Shown: piece after piece, positions 20,830 to 30,221 of the stretch
Numbering within the stretch: position 1 is the stretch's first letter
Layout: each line of letters opens with the position of its first letter
Source of the DNA: Platerodrilus igneus
Lineage: Eukaryota; Arthropoda; Insecta; Coleoptera; Lycidae
Direction of reading: 5' to 3'
Assembly: GCA_036346225.1 (NCBI GenBank)
Contig: JARFIW010000170.1
Location: 13,432,501-13,496,500 of the forward strand
Length of the DNA: 64,000 bases
The notes under the pieces: generated by a model
What the model saw: only the letters and a program-made list of their open reading frames with translations
Databases searched by the model: none
Told to the model about the DNA's origin: nothing
Program-made: the position numbers and the translations under genes

Positions 20830-20832
<3 letters not shown>
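18643..20832 (+). repeat. 2-kb unit E (promoter/splice-donor repeat family)
   Basis: It starts TTACTCATATTTAG and ends in TTGACGCCCAATCTGTGGGG with CTCGAA (about 20757-20779) and ATACACAGCA. GCGATTGGTTGAAAATAAG is at +728 and TTCTATATAAAAATT follows at about 19418. CTTCAG|GTAACTT is at 20153/20154 (+1510). It is the longest unit. Its short ORFs show no recognisable motif. Confidence 0.7.
19371..19450 (+). promoter_or_regulatory. Putative promoter of unit E
   Basis: GATTGGTTGAAAA then TCTATATAAAAATT and a start-like TTATTCTCAGACG segment, in the same order and unit position as A, C and F. Confidence 0.45.

Positions 20833-20867
<35 letters not shown>
20833..20867. repeat. (TA)n tract after unit E
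   Basis: A perfect TA run. It separates unit E from the ribozyme-bearing inverted repeat. Confidence 0.95.
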
Positions 20868-20871
<4 letters not shown>

Positions 20872-20896
20872 AGTAAATTTAATGAGTCTCAAAACA

Positions 20897-21104
20897 ATAT
20901 AAAAGAATGAAATTTAATGGCAAGTGACTCAATATTAGCCACAAGGTACAAATTGTGGGCTAGGTGATGCTGTACTTCCCATAATGTGTTCGTGTTAAAT
21001 ATTACATCTTTGCTACTCCTGTCCTGATGAGCCCCAATAAGGGCGAAACGCGTCGACAGGATGCCCTTGTGGCTAATATTGAGTCACTTGCCATTAAATT
21101 TCAT

Positions 21105-21114
<10 letters not shown>
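20897..21114. mobile_element. Penelope-like remnant: 50-bp inverted repeat enclosing a hammerhead ribozyme
   Basis: The left arm 20897-20946 and right arm 21065-21114 are perfect reverse complements (core GGCAAGTGACTCAATATTAG). They enclose about 118 bp, in which the ribozyme lies directly before the right arm. Penelope-like elements carry hammerhead ribozymes in their terminal repeats and often leave inverted, truncated ends near TA-rich targets. Both neighbours here are TA tracts. No RT or GIY-YIG coding sequence is present, so the assignment rests on the ribozyme and layout. Confidence 0.6.
21018..21060 (+). ncRNA. Hammerhead ribozyme, minimal stem III type
   Basis: Stem I pairs CCTGTC (21018-21023) with GACAGG (21055-21060). 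The core CTGATGA is at 21024-21030. Stem II pairs GCCC (21031-21034) with GGGC (21041-21044) around CAATAA, and is followed by the core GAAA at 21045-21048. A very short stem III leads to the GTC cleavage triplet at 21052-21054, so cleavage is expected after 21054. All conserved core bases are present. The short stem III is typical of Penelope-associated hammerheads, which are thought to act best as dimers. Confidence 0.93.
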
Positions 21115-21153
<39 letters not shown>

Positions 21154-21167
21154 CATACATACATACA

Positions 21168-21196
<29 letters not shown>
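21113..21196. repeat. (TA)n then (CATA)n tract
   Basis: TA repeats continue into about eleven CATA repeats directly after the right arm of the inverted repeat. Confidence 0.95.
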
Positions 21197-21198
<2 letters not shown>

Positions 21199-22938
21199 TT
21201 GAATATGTAAACCCCAATGTTTTTTCGTGTGTAGACTTTCTGGTTATGACTCTTCTACCGATTATGACTTCTAACGATTATTACCTCTACCGATTGTAAC
21301 TTATACCAATTTTGTCACCTTTTGGACGTGTGCTACGCGAAACTACTCTCACACTCCTTTATTCTTTTATTAATTTTCATTCGTTAGTTTTAATTTATTC
21401 GTTTATTAATATATTAATCTATTAATCCCCTTAGCCCTCTAATCCAATCGTAATTTTTAAAATAATTTTTCAAATTTTTAATTTTATCTAGTGGTCTTTC
21501 AAGTCCCTTCAGTCTTCCAATAGTCCAAAGAATAATAATTATAGAACAAATTTTTTTAGGACTGATTTTGTAACTAAAAGTTTAGCATTAATTGCTTTGA
21601 ATTTTTGAACCAACTTCGAAATCGTTGTTTGTTTTTTTGAGTTTAGAACTCTGAATTTTTTCATTTTTTAAGAGGACTGTGTAACAATTTCTTTTTGCTA
21701 TACAAAACAATTGCTTTTCGAAACAGCATAGAGGTATTAGGGTCAAGAGAAAAAAAAATGAAAAAAATTCGCCCAGAATATTTATTTACAAAGTTAGATA
21801 GATGTTCGAATTTTTAACAGGTGCTTGGCTGGTCACATATGGAAAACAACATGCGATTTGTGATTTTCTAGTTTGGTTCATTTATATGGCTAGGTTCAAC
21901 ATTTTGTACCCACATTCATGTAGAAAACGATTCAGCTGTTTTGAAACCAGGTTTGTAAAGTCGTAAATAGCGATTAAAAGTCCATGTAAACAACTTATTG
22001 TGTAAAACATATCTCAAGATTTAACTTGTTTCATACACACGGCGCGTGGGCACTAAACATTTGTTCTCCTAAGATTTCCCTCGGTTGAACTGTCTTTGTA
22101 AGCCATTTTCTGAATCTGCTCACTTCCACATTATCTTTGAGTCGAGCAGGTTGTTGATGGTGAGATTTTATGGTGAAAAATTTAAGTGCCTTGTTCCATT
22201 TTTATTTCAACGCAAAACCCTGTTGGGCTGAAAATCCTGTATGGCCAACCAAATTCTGTAAAGCCAATAAATGCCGTAGAACCAACAAATACTTAGTAGC
22301 CTACATGTACCCTCAAGCCAACCAACATCTTTAATGTTCATCTCTGAGCCGAACATCATCCTCGAGCTCACCCATCACGTACTACGACGTCAAGGTCATC
22401 GCCTTTGTCACTGCAAGCAACCAGTTGGAAATTGGGCCCAACCAATCTAAGGGTAGCAGACAGCAGCCAGTGGTTTAAAGTGAGTGAGTTTTGTCTAAAC
22501 TCGAAACGGATTTTTTTTATCATACAACCATCTTTACCACACACGACTAAGTTTCGAGCCGCGAAAACCTCCATCGTTCCAGTCCATAAGACCCGGCACC
22601 CAACTGAGTCTATATAATTATTTTTTTGTTGATTATTTAATATTTTTTACTTAGAATATATATTTTCTTAAAAGTAATATTTGCTCTTACTTTGGTATAT
22701 TTGAAATTCTCACTCATTACTATTTTAAGATTATGTGAATTACAGTTTTTGATTAAATTTGTACGTGATTATCAGATCTGATGCTCATTAACGACGTTAT
22801 GTTTAACTAATAATTTTTTATACGACTAAAACATGCGAAATTATTTATTTCTTTTATAATTATTATTGGATACAAATTATTTATCATATAGCAGATACCT
22901 TCTGATTTTAATATGTTCAAGTTTCTAAAAAGGGTCAA
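21197..22938. other. Intergenic AT-rich stretch without recognisable genes
   Basis: No domain-bearing ORF. The first 110 bases hold loose repeats of ACCGATTATGACTTCTA-type. At 22200-22335 there are about five diverged copies of a unit of 20-25 bp built on GCCAACAAAT and CTGTAGAGCC. The two overlapping ORFs near 22368-22617 lie on opposite strands and neither looks protein-like. Confidence 0.5.
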
Positions 22939-23420
22939 CATCATTAGGTCTTCAGTCCTGGAACGGATTAGACGCGTACCCTCATTGTTTCCTATTCTGA
23001 ACTAACCTACACATTTCCTGAAATTCGCACAGTCTGCATCTGTCACTATCTGATCTAGGTCTACATCTACCTCCTTTTTCCTACCTCTGCTTGTAATATA
23101 TGCCATACTATTCCGCAAAAATGCTCTAGAACGTATTCTGCCGTTCTATTTCACCTATTTTTTTCCACAGATATCCTTGTTCCCCTACTATTTCTATGAC
23201 CTATTTGTTATTAACCTTGTCTGTCCATGCTATCATCCTCATACATCTGAGGCACAGCATTCCAAAAGGCTGCTGCCGTTTTTCTGTCTGCTTTTCCTAC
23301 TGCCCGTATTTCATAGGCATACTGTGCTGTGCTCCACACATATGCTTTCAAAAATTTTCTTCTTGTTTCTATGTTTGTTGTCTTTCATCATAGGCGCTGT
23401 TCTTTCTTGTTAGATGCAGT
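22939..23420 (-). repeat. Second, degraded copy of the RTE-1 C-terminal segment within the 3' UTR
   Basis: In several frames the minus strand again gives ILKAYVWSTAQYAYEIRAVG, a remnant like AAFWNAVPQMYEDDSMD, and the terminal ETMRVRV-like tail. It is diverged from the coding copy at 23927-24536 and lies 3' of the first UTR block. The plus-strand copy at 25655-26420 and copy 3 (50674-51130) have the same block at the same place. Confidence 0.7.
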
Positions 23421-23926
23421 TCGGTCACCTTCTATTGTTTTACAATTATATACCCTATTTCTCCAACATTCAGCGGTTGTGAAGGGGAGTAAGCAGCCTG
23501 TGGCTGCCAAGTTCCCCCAGCACTTGAACATTTGCCGATTTAATACTTTTTCCAATATATCTTTTTGCACAGTTAACATTAGTTGCAGATATTTCACAAC
23601 CAACACCTGTAGTTGTTTATAATAATCATCAGATTTATCTGCGCTTAGTTTTTCGTCATTAGGTTTTTCTGTCTCAAAACTGGTTGAACACGTACCTGCA
23701 CTTATTTATATTCTGTTCGGTTCACCTTCTATTGTTTTACAATTTTATGCACTTTTTCACCGAGATTCACTGAAGGGGGTTAAGCAGTCTGTGGCTGCCA
23801 AGAACCCCCAACACTAAGAGATTTGCCGAATTAATAGTTTTCCAGTAAATCCTTTCACACAATTAACATTATTCGAGAATATTGCCCAACCAATACTTGT
23901 AGTTATGCTTATAATAATCATCGTGT

Positions 23927-24224
23927 TTAAGTACAGTTACTTTTTTTGTCATTAGTTTCCCTGAAATTCCTAGAGCCTACATCTTTCACTATCTGTGTGC
24001 AATAGTCTAACCTAGGTATACCTCTACTTCTCCTTTTTCCTATCTCTGCTTCTAATATATTGCGCACTATTCCCTTATGCCGTAGTATGTGGCCTATCAA
24101 CCTATTTCTCCTATTTTTTACTGTTTTCCACATATTTCTTTCTTCCCCTACAATTTTTAGTACATCTTCGTTCTTAACTTTGTCTGTCCATGATATCTTC
24201 ATCATACGTCTGTAGCACCACATT
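23927..24224 (-). pseudogene. RTE-1 ORF C-terminal segment, copy 1
   Basis: A 98-residue frame begins MWCYRRMMKISWTDKVKNED, continues MWKTVKNRRNRLIGHILRH and ends with RGIPRLDYCTQIVKDVG. This is the typical C-terminus of insect endonuclease-reverse transcriptase LINEs. It directly follows the thumb in the neighbouring frame. Confidence 0.85.
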
Positions 24225-25340
24225 TCAAAGGCTTTGTTCTACCTTTTTCTTATCCGCTTCTTCTGCTGTCCAGGCTTCACAGTCGTACAGTGCTGTGCTC
24301 CACACATATGTTTTAAGCAATCTTTTCCTTGTATCTATGTTTGTTGTCTTTGAACACAGTAGTTGCTTTTTCTTGTTAAATGTAGCACGACCTTGTGCTA
24401 ATCTTTGTTTTATATCTATTGAGCTTTTCCCATCTTGCGTTATTCGGTTTCCTAGGTAGCAGAAATCCTTAGCCTCTAAGTTCTCGTTACCTATTTGTAT
24501 TCTTGTTTTCGATTTATTTTTCCCTCTTTTGAACACTAGAACTTTACTTTTATTTTCATACCGTATCTCTCTGTTAGAACCGTTTCCATTTTATTAAGAG
24601 CAGCTTCTAACTCTTCCTTGCTAGATGCCAATACCGCTATATCATCAGCAAATCTAAGTATATCAATTTTTTGTCCCTGCATAGTAATTTCAAATGTCTT
24701 CCTGCATTTGACAGTATTCATTGCCTCTTCAATGTATAAGTTTAAAATTAATGGGGATAAGGCACATCCCTGTCTCACACCTTTCCTAATGTTTACTTTT
24801 CTACCATCTTGCTCTAATTCTATTACTGCTGTTTGCTCTTTGTATAAGCTATGTACTATTCGTCTATCCCTATAACTCATTCCAATCTTGTGAGTATTTC
24901 GAATATTTTTCTCCATTTTACATTGTCGAATGCTTTTTCCAGATCTACAAATCCTATATACACGCGTTCCCCTTTTTCTATTGTTTTCTCAATTATCACT
25001 ATCAGAGCTAGAATAGCCTACCGTGTTCCCCTGTTTCGCCTAAACCAAAATTGGTCTTCTCCTAGTATTTCTTTAGCTCGTTTTTCCATTCGTCTGTGTA
25101 CAATTCTACTTAATATTTTTGACACGTGTGCTGTCAAACTTATTGTTCGAAAATTTTCACATCTATCCGCGCCATTCTTTTTGGTATAGTTACTATAATG
25201 TTACGTTTGAAATCTTTGGGTATCTCGCCTGTCTCGTACATATAGCTTACAAGTTGGAAGAAACGTTCTGTTACTGCTTGTCCATCTTTATCTTTTAGTT
25301 TCTCAAGGTTAAAGTGCCTTTTTCCGTTTCTTTTTTTCAA
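24225..25340 (-). pseudogene. RTE-1 reverse transcriptase and upstream linker, copy 1
   Basis: The linker piece (25140-25340) reads VSYMYETGEIPKDFKRNIIV followed by TIPK. The palm (24536-24916) reads IRKGVRQGCALSPLILNLYI and DILRFADDIAVLASS, with the FADD active site intact, and continues in another frame (24225-24536) with CYLGNRITQDGKS and TAEEADKKKVEQ. Frameshifts at about 24540 and between 24920 and 25140 break it. At about 25290 the sequence jumps from the endonuclease-side segment NLEKLKDKD straight into QAVTERFF. In copy 3 these are some 650 bp apart, so the linker has an internal deletion. Confidence 0.88.
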
Positions 25341-25650
25341 ATTTTTAAATTAAAGTGCAGCCTTCATAATTACGATGTTGTGGTCAGTGTCTATATCTGC
25401 TTCTGGGTAGCTTTTACCTGATTCCTAAACCGTTGTCTAACAAGACAACTCTCGGCATCTTCCACGAATATCGTCTTCTAGCATTATGTTGAAATAATGT
25501 GTTTGTGATGATTAAATTGTTCTTGTCGCAAAATTCTCCCAGCGTAATTCCTCTGTCGTTTCTTGTACCTAAACCAAATAAACCTACTACCGCTCCTTCA
25601 TAACCCTTCGTAATTATTAAATTTGCATGTCCTTTTACGTAAACTTTACG
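25341..25650 (-). pseudogene. RTE-1 endonuclease C-terminal fragment, copy 1
   Basis: This minus-strand segment matches the endonuclease end of copy 3 (60900-61300): the stretch encoding the DTDHN-type motif, the QIDYI-type region and the GDFN-flanking region, with many indels. It stops at about 25650 where a plus-strand RTE-1 3' UTR begins, so this copy is 5'-truncated there or was cut by the second insertion. Confidence 0.65.
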
Positions 25651-25654
25651 GAAA

Positions 25655-26420
25655 ACTTAATGATGAAAAAAGGAATTGTATTTAAACCTGATGATTATCA
25701 CAAACAACTACAGGTGTTGGTTTTGTAATACTATCAACAAATGTTCATTGTGCGAAAGGAATAATTGGAAAACTATCGATTCGGCAAGTGTCTAAGTGGT
25801 GGGGATCTTGGTTGCTGTCAGACTGTTTAATCCCCTCCCCATACCATTGAATATCGGTGATATTGGTGAAATAGGATATATTTTTAGAAAACAATAGAAG
25901 GGAAAAGTGCAAAAGATATAAAAATAGTTTTGCGGTAGGCCATGCTGAATTTAACAAGAGAGATCAGCTGTTATGTTTGAAGACAGCGAACAGAAACAAG
26001 GAAAAAATGCTGAAAGCATATGTGTGGTGCATAGCATTGTACGGCTGTGCAACGTGGACAGTCGGTGAAGACAAGAAAAAGATAAAAGCCTTTGGAATGT
26101 GGTGCTACAAACGTATGATGAAGATATCATGGACAAAGTTAAAAACAGATTCTAGAAATATGTGAAAAACAGTAAAAATGGAAGAGATAGGATGATAGAG
26201 CACAAGTAAGGCATGAAGGAATAGCGCGGATATATAAGAAGCAAAGAAAGGAAAAAAAGAGGTAGGTGTACACTTAAATTACACTATTGCACACAGATAG
26301 TAAAAAATGTACGCTGGGTGAATTTCAGAAAAATGTGCAGGATAGATCAGAATAGGAAACAATGAAGGTACGCGTCCAACCAGTTCTAGGAATGAAGACC
26401 TGATGATGATAGTAATGGGT
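25655..26420 (+). mobile_element. RTE-1 LINE copy 2, 3' end only
   Basis: Plus-strand fragment with the 3' UTR (25655-25920, including AACAACTACAGGTGTTGG and TGTCTAAGTGGTGGGG), then the degraded C-terminal block (25960-26165: LKAYVWCIALYGCATWTVGE and MWCYKRMMKISWTK), and the terminal GAAGACCTGATGATGAT. With copy 1 it forms an inverted arrangement with arms of about 0.7 kb. Heavily 5'-truncated insertions of this kind are usual for LINEs. Confidence 0.8.
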
Positions 26421-27540
26421 TGATAGTCGAGTTGAGTTAGGGTGTGCAGCACAATGCAGTATTAAGCAGTCTTGTGCTTTATATGCGTGGCCAATTGGAA
26501 TACAGCCAATTTGCGTTAGTTTTTAAAGATTGCTGTCGCCTATTAATTGAGTAATTCCAATTTAGTACAATTGCATCAAGGCTTGACGCACACAGTCAAT
26601 GACTTCCCACCCCATAAATTAATTCGTTAGAGGAAAATATCAACTTTCTCTATAATGATAACAAGTTGAAATGCTTCCGATATCGATATAGTTTCGCAAC
26701 CCAACATAGATTAATCAACATTTTATAATAAAGATAACAGTAGCAATTAAACTTGAGCGGTTTACAATCGACTGTGGAAAGGAAGGAATTTGCGCCAGTT
26801 TTTCAAGGCACGCGTATTTTTAACTCCTCTAAGTTGATTAAAATACTTAAAACGAACGTTGTTTACTGACCCACTTTTCTTATCATAAAATTATATTTCA
26901 AATAAAGAATACTGATTTTCTGTTTTTAACTAAAATTACTTTAGAGTTTCGATTTTTGAAACTTATTTAAAACTTTTAAAGAAATTGCTACGGCAATCTA
27001 CAGCTGCAGCAATCGGCAACGTTTTTCTTTGTAATAATGGACAAAATGTAAGCTAATATAAACTAGGCTATTTTTAGTTACAAATTTATATCTAGACAGG
27101 TAGCTCATACAGGATGTTATTAAAAATGTTATACAGGAAATATTACATTTTTAACAATTAATTTGGGAGTCTTGAAAAGCACTTGTGTTGATTAATAAAT
27201 ACGTGTTCCGGATTTGGTTCATGTGCCAGAGCCGCGCCAACCTCGTCGTGTTCAGAGTGATTACTGAACACGGGCGGGTGGTTTTAAACAATTTTTTTTA
27301 TAAACTAAAAGCTCAAAGTTTAACATAATTCTGTGTAAAAGTTGCGATTTTTAGTTGAAGTAGGAACCTCTTGATTAAGATGTTATTTTTGTTGCGATGG
27401 GTAGTAGGTACACCTATTCCATAGTATTCTATAGGGTTGGCCGTTGGCGTTTTCAACATTGTATAGAATTTAATAGGTAATTCTTGAATTAAATCCCGGA
27501 CAAAGAATACTACTATAATAAGCCTGCTTATCATAAAAGA
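26421..27540. other. Intergenic stretch, nothing recognised
   Basis: AT-rich sequence without a domain-bearing ORF. A GCCAATTGG/CCAATTTG near-palindrome lies at about 26488-26515. GC-richer sequence at 27200-27290 (GTGCCAGAGCCGCGCC, GAACACGGGCGGG) may be a repeat fragment I cannot place. Confidence 0.4.
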
Positions 27541-27679
27541 CGATTAAAGGACGCAGCCAGAGGCAGCAGCCTTGTTGGCTAAAAGATATTGGAGGAGAGT
27601 CGGTTGGTTTCCTCAATAATTTACAAGGTTGTTGGGGGTTGGCCGTAACAGATACGGCTTTTTGCTAAAATTTTTAAAA

Positions 27680-28634
27680 ACTGCGTTGTGGAAAGATATG
27701 GGAACCTATCACAATATTTCCCAGGCATGCGTGGCCTAAAACACGAACTATGGATGATGGAGAACTCACAAGTAAAACTCTTGTTCGGAGGTAAAATACC
27801 CACTCATTCGGATCTTTGGAACGAGGTACTTGGGGCTCGTCATCGTAAGAATTTAAATCAGCGGTTCGATTTAGTGATAGCGACTTGGAATGTAAGGTTA
27901 TTACTTAGAGTAGATAAGTTAACGAATTTATTAGTCGAAATGAGAAAAGGAAAGCTGGACATTTTAGGTATTAGTCAGGTGAGATGGCCAGATAGTAATG
28001 ACTTTTGGTAAGATAATCATAGAATACAACTTCTTCAACTAATGGACAGGCAGGGGTAGGAATAGTGTTATGTAAAAAATTAGGACGTAAAGTTAAAGCG
28101 TACTTACAATTTAGTGATAGAATAATTATGGTTAGATTGAGTTCGGAACCCACAGACACTGTTTTACTACAGGTTTACATGCCAAAAACTCACTATGAGG
28201 ATGAGGAAGTAGAAAAGGTATACGAGGATATAAATAGTATAGTGAGAAAAGTAAAGGGAGGTGAGAATTTAATAGTTATAGGCGATTTTAATGCGTCAGT
28301 GAGAGAAGGTAGTGAGGGAAAGATAGTACGAAATTTTGGGTATGGTAGACGAAATGATAGAGGAGAAAGAATAGTCGAGTTTTGCCAGGAACATAGATTA
28401 ATAAATGTAAACACCCTATTCGAACAACATGTTAGAAGAAGATATACCTGGAAAGCGTCAGGTGATATGGCTAGATACCAAATAGATTATATTTTAGTTA
28501 AACAAAGATTTAGAAACCCAGTTAAAAACTGTTGTAGTTATCCAGGGGCTGACATAGACAGCGATCATAACTTAGTTAAAATGAAGTGTAATCTAGAATT
28601 TAAAAAATTGAGAAAGGCTAAAAGAGAGGGATAG
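27680..28634 (+). pseudogene. RTE-2 endonuclease domain, copy 1
   Basis: Two open frames separated by a stop near 28010. The first holds the N-terminal WNVRLLLRVDKL and LDILGISQVRW (endonuclease start). The second (28065-28634) holds LIVIGDFNASV (GDFN), RYTWKASGDMARYQIDYILV and DIDSDHNLVKM (SDH catalytic motif). This apurinic-like endonuclease nicks the target strand to prime reverse transcription. Most catalytic landmarks remain. Upstream bases 27541-27680 look untranslated. Confidence 0.88.
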
Positions 28635-28873
28635 GATCTAGGTAAGCTTAATGATAGTGAGGTAAAAGAGGAATATAAACAAGTATTAGATAAGATCAAA
28701 AGATAGCTATAGTAAGGAACGTAGAAACTAGATGGAAAGAAATAAAAGGGACTGTACATGATACAGCAACACAGACTATAAGTAAGAAAAAAGTAGAAAC
28801 GAGAAAACCCTGGGTAACAAAGGAGATATTAGATTTAATAGAGAATAGAAGAAAGCTTAAACCTTTCAGAGAA

Positions 28874-30221
28874 TTGGATAGTGATAGTAAGCAAAAATAT
28901 AATAGAGTTAGAAATAAGATAGTACATGAGTGTAGAAAAGCTAGAAATAAATGCATGGAGGAGAAATGTAAGGAAATACAAGATGATTTGAGAGTAGGTA
29001 AGACAGACAAGGCTTACAGGGTAGTTAAAAAGTTTTTCGGGGAAGATAGGAAAAAATATAATATTATTAAAGATGAGAATAATGAGCTTATAATAAATAA
29101 AGTTGAGATATCAGATAGATGGAAAAGATATTTAGAAGATTTGTATAAGGGCAACCATATGGATGAATTAGAGAACGACCAAGAAGAGGATGTAGAAATA
29201 GAGTTCTCAATATTAAGAGAGGAATTTGATAGCGCTGTTAGTGATCTTAAACTAAATAAAGCGCCGAGGATAGACGATATACCCCAGAATTATTAAAATA
29301 TGCAAGTCAGAAAACTTTAGACAGATTATATAAAAGTAATATATGACACAGGTGAGGTCCCAATAGATTTCGAAAAAAATATTATCCCAATCCCAAAAAA
29401 GTCAGAAGCTGATAGGTGTGAGAATTTTAGAACGGTTAGTTTAACTTCCCACACTTCCAAAATACTAACAATAGTAATTAAAAATAGAGTAGAAGCTTTG
29501 ACTGAGAATTATTTAGGCGAAGACCACTATGGTTTTCGTAAAGATAGAGGGACTAGAGAACCGATACTAATGATTAGGGTAATTATCAAAAAAAGGTTAC
29601 AAAAAATAAAAGGACTCATTTCGCGTTTGAAGATTTAGAAAAAGCATTTGATAGGGTTAATTATATTGTTATGTTCAGGGTATTGCGAAAAATAGAAATG
29701 AGATAGAAAAATTATTTACAGTCTGTATAAAAACCAAAGCGCAGTAATTAGATTTGATGAAATAGAAAATGAAGCTAAGATTAGAAATGGTGTTAAACAG
29801 GGCTGTATACTATCTCCCTTGATTTTTAATGTTTATATTGAGGAAGCTTTAAACTTAGCTAGAAAGAGAATTAGTGTACAGGAACAGAAAATAGATGAGT
29901 TACGTTTTGGAGAAGATATAGCCATTATAGCAGAGTCTAGAAAAGAGTTGGGAGAGTTTTTAAATATTTTAGATGAGATACTAAAAAGTAACTATAGTAT
30001 GAGAATTAACTCAGGAAAGACAAAGATAATGACAAGTGAGTTAAAGCCTAGTTCTAAACCAAAATTAAAAATAGGTAATGCCGAGTTAGAGGAGGTAGAT
30101 GAATTTTGTTATTTAGGTAGTATAATTACAGAGGACAGACGTAGCAGAAGCGATACAGTAGCTAGAACAGCTCAAGCTAAAAAAATGTTTTTAAAAAAGA
30201 AAGACTTACTAATAGTTAATA
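28874..30221 (+). pseudogene. RTE-2 linker and reverse transcriptase, copy 1, active site altered
   Basis: The linker frame (28874-29296) ends LKLNKAPRIDDIP; next comes a region with stops, GFRKDRGTREPILMIR at about 29530, and FDRVN near 29650. The palm (29750-30221) reads GVKQGCILSPLIFNVYIEEA but has LRFGEDIAIIAES where the related copy at 55873-56796 has LRFADDIAIIAES, so the FADD site is FGED and the enzyme is inactive. The thumb continues with CYLGSIITEDRRS until the mariner-derived insert at 30222. Confidence 0.88.

Larger units (their letters stand above)
22939..25650 (-). mobile_element. RTE-1 LINE copy 1, internally deleted and 5'-truncated
   Basis: Minus-strand RTE-like LINE. From right to left: the endonuclease C-terminal part (to about 25650), a deletion junction at about 25290, the RT, the C-terminal zinc-like region, a 3' UTR (about 23460-23925), a second degraded copy of the C-terminal coding segment (about 22960-23420), and an end reading CCTAATGATG. 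The same order of parts occurs in copy 3 (50674-63778). The 5' side abuts a plus-strand fragment of the same family. The name RTE rests on the endonuclease/RT motifs and the C-terminal WCYRRMMKISWTD segment shared with insect endonuclease-reverse transcriptases. Confidence 0.88.

Noticed and set aside
10882..20832. Helitron or classical DNA transposon identity for the 2-kb units
   Set aside because: No CTRR hairpin end, no transposase remnant and only about 7 bp of inverted ends; internal promoter and tRNA-complement box do not fit these classes well.
21027..21299. A 90-residue ORF starting MSPNKGETRRQDALVANIES
   Set aside because: It starts inside the hammerhead ribozyme and runs through the inverted repeat and TA/CATA tracts; the sequence is explained as RNA and repeats.
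22939..26420. Twin-priming inversion as the origin of the inverted RTE-1 pair
   Set aside because: Both halves have their own 3' terminus, whereas twin priming leaves only one; two separate insertions fit better.
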